A stretch of 64,000 nt of DNA from Sulfurimonas denitrificans DSM 1251 (GTDB taxonomy: Bacteria > Campylobacterota > Campylobacteria > Campylobacterales > Sulfurimonadaceae), in the NCBI RefSeq assembly GCF_000012965.1, contig NC_007575.1, positions 62,001 to 126,000 of the forward strand. The letters run 5' to 3'. This document shows positions 19,430 through 29,826 of the stretch, piece by piece (within the stretch, counting starts at the first letter, position 1; every line of letters starts with the position of its first letter). The notes beneath the pieces were generated by a model. That model was not told the DNA's origin and ran no database searches. It was given only the letters and a program-made list of their open reading frames with translations. The position numbers were made by a program, and so were the translations under genes.

Positions 19430-20278
19430 ATGATACTTGAACATGAAATTCCTAGCGGTTCAAAACTCTATTTTGGCAATAGTGCTAAGATAAAAAGAGA
19501 GATTGAAAAGGTTGCTAGTGATATTTTATACTCTAGAGGATTTGAAGAGATAGTTACACCTATATTCTCATATCATCAACATAAAAGCATCGCCAATGAA
19601 AAAGAGCTTATAAAAGTAAATGATGAAAAAAACAACTCTATTTCGCTTAGAGCTGACTCTACAATAGATGTTGTAAGAATTATAGAAAAAAGACTTGGAA
19701 GAAATACAGAACATAAAAAATGGTTTTATATTCAACCTGTTTTTCGCTATCCAACGGATGAACAGTTTCAAATTGGTGTGGAGTTTATGGGCGAGAGCAA
19801 ACTCTCATCCGTACTAAATATAGCAATAGAGATTTTCAATACTTTAGAGGTTTATCCTCTTATCCAAATCTCAAATATGATGATACCTAAGCTTTTAGTA
19901 GAGATGTTTGATGATTTAACGTTAGATGATTTTAGACATGTAAATATAGAAAAGTTTTTGGCTCAGAGAGTTGATTGGTTAGAGAAACTTGTATATCTTC
20001 AACATCCAGAGCAGGTTGATAAACTTTTAGAAATTGTTCCTCAAAAGATAAAAATTGAGTTAGAAAAAATGAAGAGTTTATGCGAAGCTATAGGTTGTCC
20101 TAACAGCGTTTTAGCACCAATGTACTATGCAAAAATGCTCTATTATGATGAGCTGTTTTTTAGAATTATTGATAAAAATGAGGTTTACGCTAGAGGCGGA
20201 AGATATAAAAATCTAGAGCTTAGTTCTGTAGGTTTTGCAATTTACACAGACGTACTTATAGAGACAAAAGCAAAATAG
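19430..20278 (+). CDS. hisZ: ATP phosphoribosyltransferase regulatory subunit (HisZ-like)
   Basis: 282 residues resembling the catalytic core of histidyl-tRNA synthetase without an anticodon domain. The opening GSKLYFGNSAKIKREIEK is followed by FEEIVTPIFSYHQ, the motif 2-like WFYIQPVFRYPTDEQFQIGVEFMGE, and a C-terminal ARGGRYKNL. Such HisS paralogues act with short HisG in the first step of histidine synthesis. It adjoins an aminotransferase and purA, not hisG, so the identity rests on sequence. The length is shorter than typical HisZ (about 320-390). Confidence 0.75.
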   Translation: MILEHEIPSGSKLYFGNSAKIKREIEKVASDILYSRGFEEIVTPIFSYHQHKSIANEKELIKVNDEKNNSISLRADSTIDVVRIIEKRLGRNTEHKKWFYIQPVFRYPTDEQFQIGVEFMGESKLSSVLNIAIEIFNTLEVYPLIQISNMMIPKLLVEMFDDLTLDDFRHVNIEKFLAQRVDWLEKLVYLQHPEQVDKLLEIVPQKIKIELEKMKSLCEAIGCPNSVLAPMYYAKMLYYDELFFRIIDKNEVYARGGRYKNLELSSVGFAIYTDVLIETKAK

Positions 20279-20324
20279 AGGGATGATATGATAAAAATTA
20301 TAGTTCAATACATGGAGGAGCTAA

Positions 20325-21584
<1,260 letters not shown>

Positions 21585-21620
21585 GCCTCTTTGTTGAGGC
21601 TAAAAAAGGAGCATTTAATC

Positions 21621-22040
21621 GTGAAAAGCAGATTTACTCCACTTGTCAAAATTAAAAAAAATAGCATGCAGAGCAGCGAGCGATTTCTCCAAAGAGCAAA
21701 TAACAATCTAAATAGTGCGATTAGTGCGCTTGAACTCTCCTACAACTCTCTCAAAGATCTTGGCTCTCCACAAAAGGGAGCTATGAGAGAAATGCTCGCA
21801 ACAAGGGCGCTTCTTGACTCACAGAGAGAAATCATAAATCATAACAAAGAGTGGATTGCCTTTGCCAAAAACCAAGTTACTCAAGCCAAAGAGCAGCTTA
21901 AAATTGATATGATTGAGTATGAAAAATTTAAATACTTAGAACTTCAAGAGATAAAAGCAGAGCTGAAAAAGATGAATGCCAAAGAGGCAAAAGATTTGGA
22001 CGAGATTGCATTAATGACATATATAGGAAAAGCAAGATGA
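21621..22040 (+). CDS. FliJ-like flagellar export coiled-coil protein
   Basis: The GTG at 21621, with GGAG nine bases upstream, gives 139 residues. The frame opens earlier at a TTG inside the purA terminator-like hairpin, which is a poor start. The protein is almost entirely helical with heptad repeats, and has a basic N terminus followed by SSERFLQRANNNLNSAISALELS. Length and coiled-coil content match FliJ, the soluble stalk-like factor of the flagellar type III export ATPase. The location between purA and a MotE-like gene supports this. FliJ sequences are weakly conserved, so the name stays tentative. Confidence 0.6.
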   Translation: MKSRFTPLVKIKKNSMQSSERFLQRANNNLNSAISALELSYNSLKDLGSPQKGAMREMLATRALLDSQREIINHNKEWIAFAKNQVTQAKEQLKIDMIEYEKFKYLELQEIKAELKKMNAKEAKDLDEIALMTYIGKAR

Positions 22041-22549
22041 TGAAAATATTTTTTATAATACTTCTGTTTATGCTTCCGCTTATTGCACTTGAGACAAGCG
22101 ATAAGCTTTTTGAGTGTACCGAAATTTTTAAAGCAAGGAAAAGTGAACTTCTTATAGAACTTGAGAGAATTGATGAGCAAAAACAAGCACTAAGTGCTCT
22201 TAAAGTAGCAACAGAAGAGCTTTTAAAAAAGAGAGAAGCAAAAGTATCGCAAGAAGAAGAGAGTGTTTCAAAATCTCTCAGTGAGATAACCTCCAAAGAA
22301 GAGTCAATTAAAAAAATGCTTCAAGAAAATGAAGAGGTATTAAAAGAGATAAAAGAGGTTAAAATGCTTAAGATGTCAGAGACTTTTGCAAAGATGAAAG
22401 CAGCAAATGCAGCAAATGTTTTATCTGAAATGGACGCTTTAGAAGCCGCTGCTATTTTATCATCACTTAAACCAAAAACTATAGGAACAATTTTAAGCAA
22501 AATGGATGCGCAAAAAGCTTCAGAGCTTACACTACTTCTAGCAAAGTGA
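22037..22549 (+). CDS. MotE-like periplasmic protein with MgtE-N-like domain
   Basis: The 170-residue protein has an N-terminal signal or anchor helix (IFFIILLFMLPLIAL), a long coiled coil (about 35-115) and a C-terminal repeat of helix pairs (FAKMKAANAANVLSEMDALEAAAILSSLKPKTIG). The C-terminal part resembles the MgtE intracellular N domain seen in MotE/FliG-like proteins. Such proteins sit in the periplasm beside the flagellar motor. It overlaps the FliJ-like gene by four bases. A motor or stator-scaffold role is inference from family and context. Confidence 0.6.
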   Translation: MMKIFFIILLFMLPLIALETSDKLFECTEIFKARKSELLIELERIDEQKQALSALKVATEELLKKREAKVSQEEESVSKSLSEITSKEESIKKMLQENEEVLKEIKEVKMLKMSETFAKMKAANAANVLSEMDALEAAAILSSLKPKTIGTILSKMDAQKASELTLLLAK

Positions 22550-22552
22550 GTT

Positions 22553-22590
22553 TCATTTAAGAAAAATAAGATAAAATTATACTTAAATGA
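22553..22590. repeat. Inverted repeat between MotE-like and GGDEF-EAL genes
   Basis: TCATTTAAG (22553-22561) and CTTAAATGA (22582-22590) are perfect 9-base arms separated by 20 AT-rich bases. It lies just after the MotE-like stop and before the next start at 22610, so it could be a terminator hairpin or an operator for the downstream gene. Confidence 0.4.
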
Positions 22591-22609
22591 TTTAAGGTAG
22601 AGAATTTAC

Positions 22610-24481
22610 ATGCTAAATAATATTAGTTTTTATAATTTTATGCATAAACAAATTTTAGTATTAATCGCCCTGTTTGTCTCTACTGCAACCTCATATGTTT
22701 TTATTGGAATTGCTTACTCCTCTTATATTATAGAGCCATTATGGTATATGTTTGTTCTTACTCTGTCATATTTTGGATATAAGCTCTATGTAGAGTACTC
22801 AGACTCTAATTTAACGATTCAAGAGAAAGAGATATGGCTTAAAAAACTGCGTTATTTTATATTTTCTTACTTCTCATCATGGACAATTATGTTTGTTGTT
22901 TATGCTATGCGTGATAATATAGAACTTCACTATTTGGCTATTTTTACTCAACTTGGTGTCTCTGTTGTTGCTACTACCCTTCTCGTTTCAGAAAAAAAGT
23001 TAGCAACTTTTATACTAGCTTCTTCAATGCTTCCAATAACAATATATCTTTTGTTAATTGGAGAATTTTACTCATATATAATAGCAATATTAACTATTGT
23101 GCTTGCATGGGTTCTTTACTACGGTTTAAGAAATACTTATGGGTACCTTCAAAAAAATCAGTATCAAGCTAATCATGATTATCTGACAAATCTTGGAAAT
23201 AGACGCTATTTTGTTGAGCTTCTTAAAGATGCAATAAAGAAGCAAAAGAGCAATAATAAGTACATGTTTCTTTTTTTAATAGATTTAGACCATTTCAAAA
23301 CAATAAATGACACATTAGGACATGATATAGGAGATAAATTACTAAGTGAAGTTGCTAAAAGAATGGGCTTGCTTGCAAAATTAAATCGTAGCACTATATC
23401 AAGAATCGGTGGGGATGAATTTTGTTTACTTAGTGATACATACGAAGATAAAGTCACTTGCCTAAAACGTGCGCAAAGTTTTGCGCAAGAGCTTTTAGAA
23501 ACAATTAAACATACATATATAGTAGATGAGCACAATTTATACATTAGCTCAAGTATAGGTGTAAGTATTATAGACAATCCAAACATAACTGCAAATACTC
23601 TTATAAAAGAGGCAGATATCGCTATGTATGAAGCAAAACTAAAAGGCAGAGATGGAGTAATACTCTTTAACAATGAACTCTCAGTTAGAGTAGAGAGAAA
23701 ATTAGAAGTAGAGAGATTTTTACGTTTTGCTATAAAAAAAGAAGAAATAACACTAAACTATCAGCCACAAGTAGATAAAAAAGGCAAAGTCGTTGGCTGT
23801 GAAGTGCTAGTGAGATGGCATAATGAACAGTTAGGGAGTGTTGGCCCAGACGAGTTTATACCGATTTCTGAGCAGACAGGGTTTATAATTGAGCTTGGAC
23901 ACTATATTTTAGAAGAGAGTTTTAAAACACTTAGCGAATGGGATAAAAAAGGTCTAAAGCTAGAGCAGTTTTCTATAAATATTAGCATGAGACAGATGTT
24001 TTGTAACACATTTATAGATGACATGTTGTTATTGTGTGCAAAATATCTTAATGATTCTCTTAGTTCAAAACTGATTTTTGAGATTACAGAGTCAAGTGCT
24101 GCTGAAGATATACCAAAGTTGATAAACACAATGAACAGAGCAAAGGCATGTGGTATCCGTTTCTCTATGGATGATTTTGGTACTGGTTATTCATCGCTTA
24201 GTTATCTTCGCCAAATTCCAATATATGAGTTGAAAATAGATAAAGCTTTTATAAATGAGTTAGGTAATCCAAAAAAAGATGCAAATATGGTAAAAACAAT
24301 CCTAAATATTGCTAAAAATTTAGGATTAAGTGTTGTTGCTGAAGGCGTAGAGACGCAAATGCAAGAGAAATTTTTAATAGATGAAAAGTGTGATATTTTA
24401 CAAGGATACTACTTTTCAAAACCCCTCAGTAAAGATAAGTTTGAAGAGTTTTATTTAAAAGGTAAAATAAGCTCTCTCTAA
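22610..24481 (+). CDS. Membrane GGDEF-EAL cyclic-di-GMP protein
   Basis: 623 residues: an N-terminal sensor module of about six transmembrane helices (15-175), a GGDEF domain (about 185-355) and an EAL domain (about 365-620). The cyclase motif GGDEF (267-271) is intact. The phosphodiesterase signature reads E-V-L (398-400) instead of E-A-L, a substitution often tolerated, and DDFGTGYSSLSYL is present. The protein may make or degrade c-di-GMP. Which activity dominates cannot be told. The neighbouring flagellar genes suggest control of motility. AAGG lies about ten bases before the ATG. Confidence 0.85.
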   Translation: MLNNISFYNFMHKQILVLIALFVSTATSYVFIGIAYSSYIIEPLWYMFVLTLSYFGYKLYVEYSDSNLTIQEKEIWLKKLRYFIFSYFSSWTIMFVVYAMRDNIELHYLAIFTQLGVSVVATTLLVSEKKLATFILASSMLPITIYLLLIGEFYSYIIAILTIVLAWVLYYGLRNTYGYLQKNQYQANHDYLTNLGNRRYFVELLKDAIKKQKSNNKYMFLFLIDLDHFKTINDTLGHDIGDKLLSEVAKRMGLLAKLNRSTISRIGGDEFCLLSDTYEDKVTCLKRAQSFAQELLETIKHTYIVDEHNLYISSSIGVSIIDNPNITANTLIKEADIAMYEAKLKGRDGVILFNNELSVRVERKLEVERFLRFAIKKEEITLNYQPQVDKKGKVVGCEVLVRWHNEQLGSVGPDEFIPISEQTGFIIELGHYILEESFKTLSEWDKKGLKLEQFSINISMRQMFCNTFIDDMLLLCAKYLNDSLSSKLIFEITESSAAEDIPKLINTMNRAKACGIRFSMDDFGTGYSSLSYLRQIPIYELKIDKAFINELGNPKKDANMVKTILNIAKNLGLSVVAEGVETQMQEKFLIDEKCDILQGYYFSKPLSKDKFEEFYLKGKISSL

Positions 24482-24545
24482 TGCTAAACTAACCTAAGTT
24501 ATTGTAAAATTACAAAATTTATTTTAATACATATAAGGTTTCTGG

Positions 24546-25097
24546 ATGAAAATATCACTTAAAACTATCCCTCATATAGCCAACAAGATTGCAATTGACC
24601 TAAATAAAAGTGATGTCGTCAAGATGACAAAAGGACTTGAGCCTATAGCAAAAGAGGCAGAAAAAATATTGTCTCACGATGCCAAGCAAGAGATGGCACT
24701 TGAAGAGAAGACACACCAGATATGTGAAGCAAATGAAGAAGAGATAGAGTTCAACTTAGTAGATGAGAGACAGCTCTTCTTTATGATAAAGAAAAAACTA
24801 GCCCCAGAATTTGGTGTAATTCTAAATTATGAAGAGCGCTACTCTGATATATCTCATAAAATACTTGATGAACTATACGAAGAAGATTTAATCCACTTTG
24901 ATGTAACAGAAAATCGTATAAAAAACATTATCTACAATTCTATAACTTCATTTATTACTGAAGCTTCTGAACTTGACAATATTATTATGGATAAGATAAA
25001 AACATACAAAAAAAGATATATACCAGGAACTGATGAGTTTGATATTTTATATGAGAAAATTTATAGAGAAGAGCTAACTAGAAGGGGCATGGAGTAA
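24546..25097 (+). CDS. DUF507 family protein
   Basis: 183 residues, highly charged and helical. It has the DUF507 layout: a start like MKISLKTIPHIANKIAIDL, a middle rich in Glu and Lys, and a C-terminal helix region (ELDNIIMDKIKTYKKRYIPGTDEFDILYEKIYREEL). The function is unknown. The gene ends one base before carA, an arrangement common in Campylobacterota, which argues for co-expression with pyrimidine and arginine precursor synthesis. Confidence 0.75.
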   Translation: MKISLKTIPHIANKIAIDLNKSDVVKMTKGLEPIAKEAEKILSHDAKQEMALEEKTHQICEANEEEIEFNLVDERQLFFMIKKKLAPEFGVILNYEERYSDISHKILDELYEEDLIHFDVTENRIKNIIYNSITSFITEASELDNIIMDKIKTYKKRYIPGTDEFDILYEKIYREELTRRGME

Positions 25098-25098
25098 A

Positions 25099-26244
25099 AT
25101 GAGTATGGAATTATTAAAAAAAAGAGCTTGGATTTATCTTGAAAATGGAATTTTTTTAGAGGCAAATAGCTTTGGGGCAGAGAGTACCGTCGTTGGTGAA
25201 ATAGTTTTTAACGTATCAATGAGTGGTTATCAAGAGATTATGTCTGATCCATCTTATGCAGGTCAATTTGTAACATTTACTATGCCAGAGATTGGAAATG
25301 TTGGTGTTAATGCTCAAGATATGGAGAGTAAATCAGCACATGCTAAAGGGATGATAGTTAGAAAGTATCAAGATAGATACTCTAGCTTTAGAGCAGAAGA
25401 CTCTCTCTCTAATTTCTTAAAAAAACAAAATGTTATGGGTATTTGCGATATTGATACAAGATACTTAACTAAAATGCTAAGAGAAGAGGGGTCTATGATG
25501 ATGATAGCTTCAACTGAAATTAGCAACAAAGATGAGTTGAAGAAAATTTTACAAAATAGCTCTAGAATAGAACATGTAAATTATATAGAACAAGTTAGCA
25601 CAAAAGTAGCATATAAACATACTCAATCAACATATAATGATAGAGAGTTTAAATTTGATGAAGCTCCAGCATCTGAGGCAAATATAGTAGTTTTGGATTT
25701 TGGCGTAAAAACAAATATCTTAAATGAGCTGGTAAGTGCAAAAATTGGCGTAGAGGTAATCCCAAATAACTTTAGTGGCGATGAGCTTATAAAAAGATAC
25801 AACAACAAAGAGATTGATGGAGTCTTCTTGTCAAACGGCCCTGGAGACCCACTTGTGCTAAAGCATGAACAAAGAGAGATTAAAAAATTAATAGACGCAA
25901 AAGTTCCTATGTTTGGGATTTGTCTTGGTCATCAACTTCTCTCTATTGCTCATGGATATGATACTTTTAAACTAAAATTTGGTCACCATGGTGGAAATCA
26001 GCCTGTAAAAAATATGAGAACAGGATTGGTAGAGATTACTGCTCAAAATCATAACTATAATGTTCCAGATAATATTGTAGAAGTTGCAGAAGTGACACAT
26101 ACGAATTTATTTGATAACACAATTGAGGGTCTAAAGTACAACGACTCCCCAATATTCTCTGTTCAGCATCACCCAGAATCTAGTCCTGGACCAAAAGAGA
26201 GCAGATATATCTTCAACGAGTTCTTATCTTTAATTAAAAGATAA
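25099..26244 (+). CDS. carA: Carbamoyl-phosphate synthase small subunit
   Basis: 381 residues with the CarA N-terminal domain (AWIYLENGIFLEANSFGAES, FNVSMSGYQEIMSDPSYAGQ) and a C-terminal class I glutamine amidotransferase domain. The nucleophile cysteine is in FGICLGHQLL and the catalytic His-Glu pair is in FSVQHHPESSPGP. It hydrolyses glutamine and channels ammonia to CarB for carbamoyl phosphate. carB is not in the window, so the subunits are encoded apart here. Confidence 0.96.
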   Translation: MSMELLKKRAWIYLENGIFLEANSFGAESTVVGEIVFNVSMSGYQEIMSDPSYAGQFVTFTMPEIGNVGVNAQDMESKSAHAKGMIVRKYQDRYSSFRAEDSLSNFLKKQNVMGICDIDTRYLTKMLREEGSMMMIASTEISNKDELKKILQNSSRIEHVNYIEQVSTKVAYKHTQSTYNDREFKFDEAPASEANIVVLDFGVKTNILNELVSAKIGVEVIPNNFSGDELIKRYNNKEIDGVFLSNGPGDPLVLKHEQREIKKLIDAKVPMFGICLGHQLLSIAHGYDTFKLKFGHHGGNQPVKNMRTGLVEITAQNHNYNVPDNIVEVAEVTHTNLFDNTIEGLKYNDSPIFSVQHHPESSPGPKESRYIFNEFLSLIKR

Positions 26245-26388
26245 GAGCCTCTATCCTCACATTTTCCTCTTAAAAATAGCCTGAACCATAACATTTTTTT
26301 ATTAATATAATGTTAAGTGCAGGCAAAAATACAAAAAATGTCAAAATTTTGGCAATAATTAAGAATTCTTAAACATTTATACTGTTAC

Positions 26389-26394
26389 TATACT
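26389..26394 (+). promoter_or_regulatory. Candidate -10 element of the cbb3 oxidase operon
   Basis: TATACT lies about 75 bases upstream of ccoN in a 224-base gap after carA. No -35 box is evident. The long AT-rich leader that follows contains the inverted repeat at 26422-26440 and a strong AAGGAGG ribosome-binding site. Confidence 0.45.
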
Positions 26395-26421
26395 GAAGTT
26401 GATTAGTTTAATAAATTTAGC

Positions 26422-26440
26422 TTAAGTTAATTAAACTTAA
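26422..26440. promoter_or_regulatory. Inverted repeat in ccoN leader, possible operator
   Basis: TTAAGTT (26422-26428) and AACTTAA (26434-26440) are perfect arms around AATTA. It lies about 28 bases after the candidate -10 element and 28 before ccoN. It does not match the FNR consensus TTGAT-N4-ATCAA. It may bind a regulator of microaerobic respiration or simply reflect AT richness. Confidence 0.35.
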
Positions 26441-26468
26441 TTACTTTGAATCTTTAAGGAGGCTATAT

Positions 26469-27962
26469 ATGGAAAATCGTCCATTAGAGTACGACTACAC
26501 AATTGCTAAGATGTTTATGCTTACAACCATCGTCTTAGGAATTGTCGGAATGCTCATCGGTGTAATATTAGCATTTCAACTTGCATATCCAGGGTTAAAT
26601 TTAATACTTGGGGATAATCTAGCTGAATATACTAACTTCAGTCGTCTTCGTCCGCTGCATACAGATGCAGTAATATTTGGCTTTACACTAAGTGGTGTTT
26701 TTGCTACTTGGTATTATGTAGGTCAGCGTGTTTTAAAAGTATCGATGGCAGAATCAAAGCTACTTATGGCTTTGGGAAAACTTCATTTTTGGCTCTATTT
26801 AGCAGTTGTAGCTGCTGTTGTTGTTTCTCTTTTTGCGGGAGTTACTACTTCAAAAGAGTATGCTGAATTTGAGTGGCCTATAGATATTGGCGTAGTTGTT
26901 GTTTGGGTTTTATTTGGTATGAGTATTTTTGGTCTTATCGGTATCCGCCGTGAAAAATCACTCTACATATCTGTATGGTACTATATAGCAACGTTCTTAG
27001 GAATAGCTATGCTTTATCTATTTAACAATATGGAAATTCCTACAATGTTCGCTACTTCACCAGCAGGTGAGAGCGGGATAGGTGCATGGTATCACTCTGT
27101 ATCAATGTATGCAGGAACAAATGACGCTCTAGTTCAGTGGTGGTATGGTCATAATGCAGTTGCATTTGGTTTTACAGTTCCTATCGTTGCTATGATTTAC
27201 TACTTTTTACCAAAAGAGTCAGGTCAGGCAATCTACTCGTATAAACTCTCATTATTGTCTTTTTGGGGACTAATGTTTGTTTATTTATGGGCTGGTGGAC
27301 ACCACTTGCTATACTCAACTGTTCCAGACTGGATGCAGACAATGGGTTCGATTTTCTCTGTAATTTTGATTCTTCCATCATGGGGTTCAGCTATAAATAT
27401 GCTCCTTACAATGAAGGGTGAGTGGCAACAAGTTGCAGCGTCTCCACTTATTAAGTTTATGATTTTAGCTTCAACTTTCTACATGTTCTCAACATTAGAG
27501 GGACCAATTCAAGCGATTAAATCAGTTAACGCTATTGCTCACTTTACTGACTGGATTGTTGGTCACGTACATGATGGTGTTCTTGGTTGGGTTGGCTTTA
27601 TGATAATGGCAGCTCTATACCATATGGCTCCTCGTGTATTTAAACGTGAAATTTACTCTAAAGCGATTATGACGGCACAATTTTGGATTCAAACGTTAGG
27701 TGTTGTTCTGTACTTTACTTCTATGTGGATTGCAGGGATTACACAAGGGATGATGTGGCGTGCTCATGATGAGTTTGGTAACTTAGCTTACTCATTCATA
27801 GATACTGTAACAGTTCTTCACCCTTACTATACTATTCGTGGAATAGGCGGTCTTTTATACCTAGTTGGTTTCTTGATGTTTGCTTATAACATCTATAAGA
27901 CTATGTCTTCTCGCCCTGTTGAAGAGCGTGAATTACAAAATGCATCGCCTATGGGCGCTTAA
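26469..27962 (+). CDS. ccoN: cbb3-type cytochrome c oxidase subunit I
   Basis: 497 residues and about 12 transmembrane helices. Heme and copper ligands are visible: His in SRLRPLHTDAVIFGF for the low-spin heme, the helix VI region WWYGHNAVAFG, the HHLLYSTVPDWMQ pair and WIVGHVHDGVLGW for the hemes. This C-family heme-copper oxidase reduces O2 with high affinity and pumps protons in the inner membrane. AAGGAGG lies eight bases upstream. It is the first gene of ccoNOQP. Confidence 0.97.
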   Translation: MENRPLEYDYTIAKMFMLTTIVLGIVGMLIGVILAFQLAYPGLNLILGDNLAEYTNFSRLRPLHTDAVIFGFTLSGVFATWYYVGQRVLKVSMAESKLLMALGKLHFWLYLAVVAAVVVSLFAGVTTSKEYAEFEWPIDIGVVVVWVLFGMSIFGLIGIRREKSLYISVWYYIATFLGIAMLYLFNNMEIPTMFATSPAGESGIGAWYHSVSMYAGTNDALVQWWYGHNAVAFGFTVPIVAMIYYFLPKESGQAIYSYKLSLLSFWGLMFVYLWAGGHHLLYSTVPDWMQTMGSIFSVILILPSWGSAINMLLTMKGEWQQVAASPLIKFMILASTFYMFSTLEGPIQAIKSVNAIAHFTDWIVGHVHDGVLGWVGFMIMAALYHMAPRVFKREIYSKAIMTAQFWIQTLGVVLYFTSMWIAGITQGMMWRAHDEFGNLAYSFIDTVTVLHPYYTIRGIGGLLYLVGFLMFAYNIYKTMSSRPVEERELQNASPMGA

Positions 27963-27977
27963 TTGAAAGGATAAAAT

Positions 27978-28670
27978 ATGTTTCATTGGTTAGAAAAACA
28001 TCCGTTCTTTTTTGCGGTAGGTGTATTTATAGCAATTGCTTTTGCAGGTTTGATAGAGATTCTTCCAAATTTTGCTCAAGCTTCTCGTCCTGTAATCGGT
28101 ACGGCTCCTTACTCTACTTTAGAGTTGGCTGGTCGTCACGTTTATATTAAAAACAGTTGTAATGCTTGTCACTCTCAGCTTGTTCGTCCATTTAAGTCAG
28201 AGACTGACCGTTATGGTCACTATTCACTAAGTGGAGAATATGCTTACGATAGACCGTTTCTTTGGGGCTCAAAAAGAACAGGTCCAGATTTAATGCGTGT
28301 TGGTAACTATAGAACTACTGACTGGCATGAAAATCATATGAAAGATCCTCAAAGTGTTGTTCCAGGTTCAATTATGCCAGCATACAATTGGATGTTTACA
28401 AATAAAGCTGATATAGATACAGCATATGCGGAACAGTTAACAGTTGCAGAGCATTTTTCGGTTCCTTACAATCAAGATGTACCTATGAGAGATGGTTCTG
28501 TGAAAAATGTAAAGATGGCTCAAAGTCTTAAAGGTGCTCATGATATAGCTTTAGAAGAGGCGAAAATAGTTGCAGTGGATATGAAAGATCAAGATGTAAA
28601 AGATGCAGTTGCGCGTGGTGAAATCCCTGAAATCGTTGCATTAATAGCATATTTGAATAGTCTTAAATAG
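27978..28670 (+). CDS. ccoO: cbb3-type cytochrome c oxidase subunit II (mono-heme)
   Basis: 230 residues with one N-terminal membrane anchor and a periplasmic cytochrome c domain. The single heme site is CNACH, and the axial methionine is probably within VVPGSIMPAYNWM. CcoO passes electrons from CcoP to the CcoN core. GAAAGG precedes the ATG. It follows ccoN by 15 bases. Confidence 0.97.
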   Translation: MFHWLEKHPFFFAVGVFIAIAFAGLIEILPNFAQASRPVIGTAPYSTLELAGRHVYIKNSCNACHSQLVRPFKSETDRYGHYSLSGEYAYDRPFLWGSKRTGPDLMRVGNYRTTDWHENHMKDPQSVVPGSIMPAYNWMFTNKADIDTAYAEQLTVAEHFSVPYNQDVPMRDGSVKNVKMAQSLKGAHDIALEEAKIVAVDMKDQDVKDAVARGEIPEIVALIAYLNSLK

Positions 28671-28679
28671 GGGTTTGAA

Positions 28680-28883
28680 GTGAATATTGCAGAGATTCAG
28701 GCTTACGGATACTTTATATTAACATTTGCTCTTGTTTTAGTGTTGTATGGTTATATATACCACCTCTACACAAAAAAGAGAGATGCTGATGGGGTCGACT
28801 ATGAGAGTTATAGCAATATGGCACTAAAAGATGATATAGACGATGCTCCAGTGTCAGCTGTATCTGAAGAGAAAGAGAAATAG
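28680..28883 (+). CDS. ccoQ: cbb3-type oxidase small subunit CcoQ
   Basis: 67 residues starting at GTG, with one transmembrane helix (YGYFILTFALVLVLYGYIYHLYT) and a short acidic cytoplasmic tail. Position between ccoO and ccoP and this topology define CcoQ, which stabilises the oxidase complex. Confidence 0.88.
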   Translation: MNIAEIQAYGYFILTFALVLVLYGYIYHLYTKKRDADGVDYESYSNMALKDDIDDAPVSAVSEEKEK

Positions 28884-28892
28884 GAGGGATAT

Positions 28893-29816
28893 ATGAATAA
28901 GCTTTATCTTGGAGGAGCTATTTTTACCGTTTTGATGTTAATACTGACATATCTGTCTGTTGGGACATCAAAGGGCGGTTTTAATGGCGACATCGTTAAT
29001 ATGCTTGCAATTGCAGGAGCAATTGCTCTAGTTATAATTACAGTTTTTGTTGTAATTAAATATGTTCGTCAGATGCAAGTAGACAGTGCAACTGGTGAAC
29101 TTGCCGATGAAAATTGGGATGGAATAGGCGAGTATAAGAACAGTTTGCCAACTGGCTGGGCTGTTATGTTTTTACTTACAATGATTTGGGGTATGTGGTA
29201 TTTTACAATAGGTTATCCTGTAAATTCGTACTCTCAAATTGGTGAGTATAATGAAGATACAGCAGTTCATAATGCTAAATTTGAAGCTAAGTATAAAGAT
29301 ATTACTGGTGATAGATTAGTAGAGATGGGTGAGTCTGTATTTTTAGCTGAGTGTAAAGTTTGTCACGGAATTAATGCTGATGGTATTGATGGCAAAGCAG
29401 CAAACTTAAATAAAAGAATAGATGCTGCTTCTGTTAAACATGTTATTGAGAATGGTTCAAACTACCAGCTTCTTGGCTCTGAGATGCCAATGCCTGATCG
29501 TAATGGACTATTTAACAATAACACAGGTGCACTTATTACAGATGCTGAAATAGAAGTAGTTTCTAAGTATGTAGCAAATGGTATGAGTGGAGATGGTGCT
29601 GATATTTTTGTTGGTGCTTGTTCTGCATGTCATGGCGAAGATGGAAAAGGCATGGAGGCAGTTGCTCCAAATCTTGTAGCTTTCTCACCTGTTTTAGTAA
29701 CAAATGTTTTAACTCATGGTAAAAAAGGTATGATAGGTGTTATGCCTAAGTTTGATAGACTTAACGATAAACAAAAAGAAGCTGTTGGTGCATATATCAC
29801 TAACATAAGCAAATAA
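28893..29816 (+). CDS. ccoP: cbb3-type cytochrome c oxidase subunit III (di-heme)
   Basis: 307 residues with two N-terminal transmembrane helices and two cytochrome c domains. The heme motifs are CKVCH and CSACH, with methionines in GSEMPMPDRNG and GVMPKFD. An extra N-terminal helix (LGGAIFTVLMLILTYLSV) precedes the usual CcoP anchor. CcoP accepts electrons from soluble cytochrome c or the bc1 complex. GGAGG lies eight bases upstream. Confidence 0.96.
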   Translation: MNKLYLGGAIFTVLMLILTYLSVGTSKGGFNGDIVNMLAIAGAIALVIITVFVVIKYVRQMQVDSATGELADENWDGIGEYKNSLPTGWAVMFLLTMIWGMWYFTIGYPVNSYSQIGEYNEDTAVHNAKFEAKYKDITGDRLVEMGESVFLAECKVCHGINADGIDGKAANLNKRIDAASVKHVIENGSNYQLLGSEMPMPDRNGLFNNNTGALITDAEIEVVSKYVANGMSGDGADIFVGACSACHGEDGKGMEAVAPNLVAFSPVLVTNVLTHGKKGMIGVMPKFDRLNDKQKEAVGAYITNISK

Positions 29817-29826
29817 GGGGTCGTTT

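Noticed and set aside
22037-22296. Two minus-strand frames over the FliJ-like and MotE-like genes
   Set aside because: They are antisense to coiled-coil genes whose repetitive Glu/Lys/Ala codons create long reverse open frames. No start signals are present.
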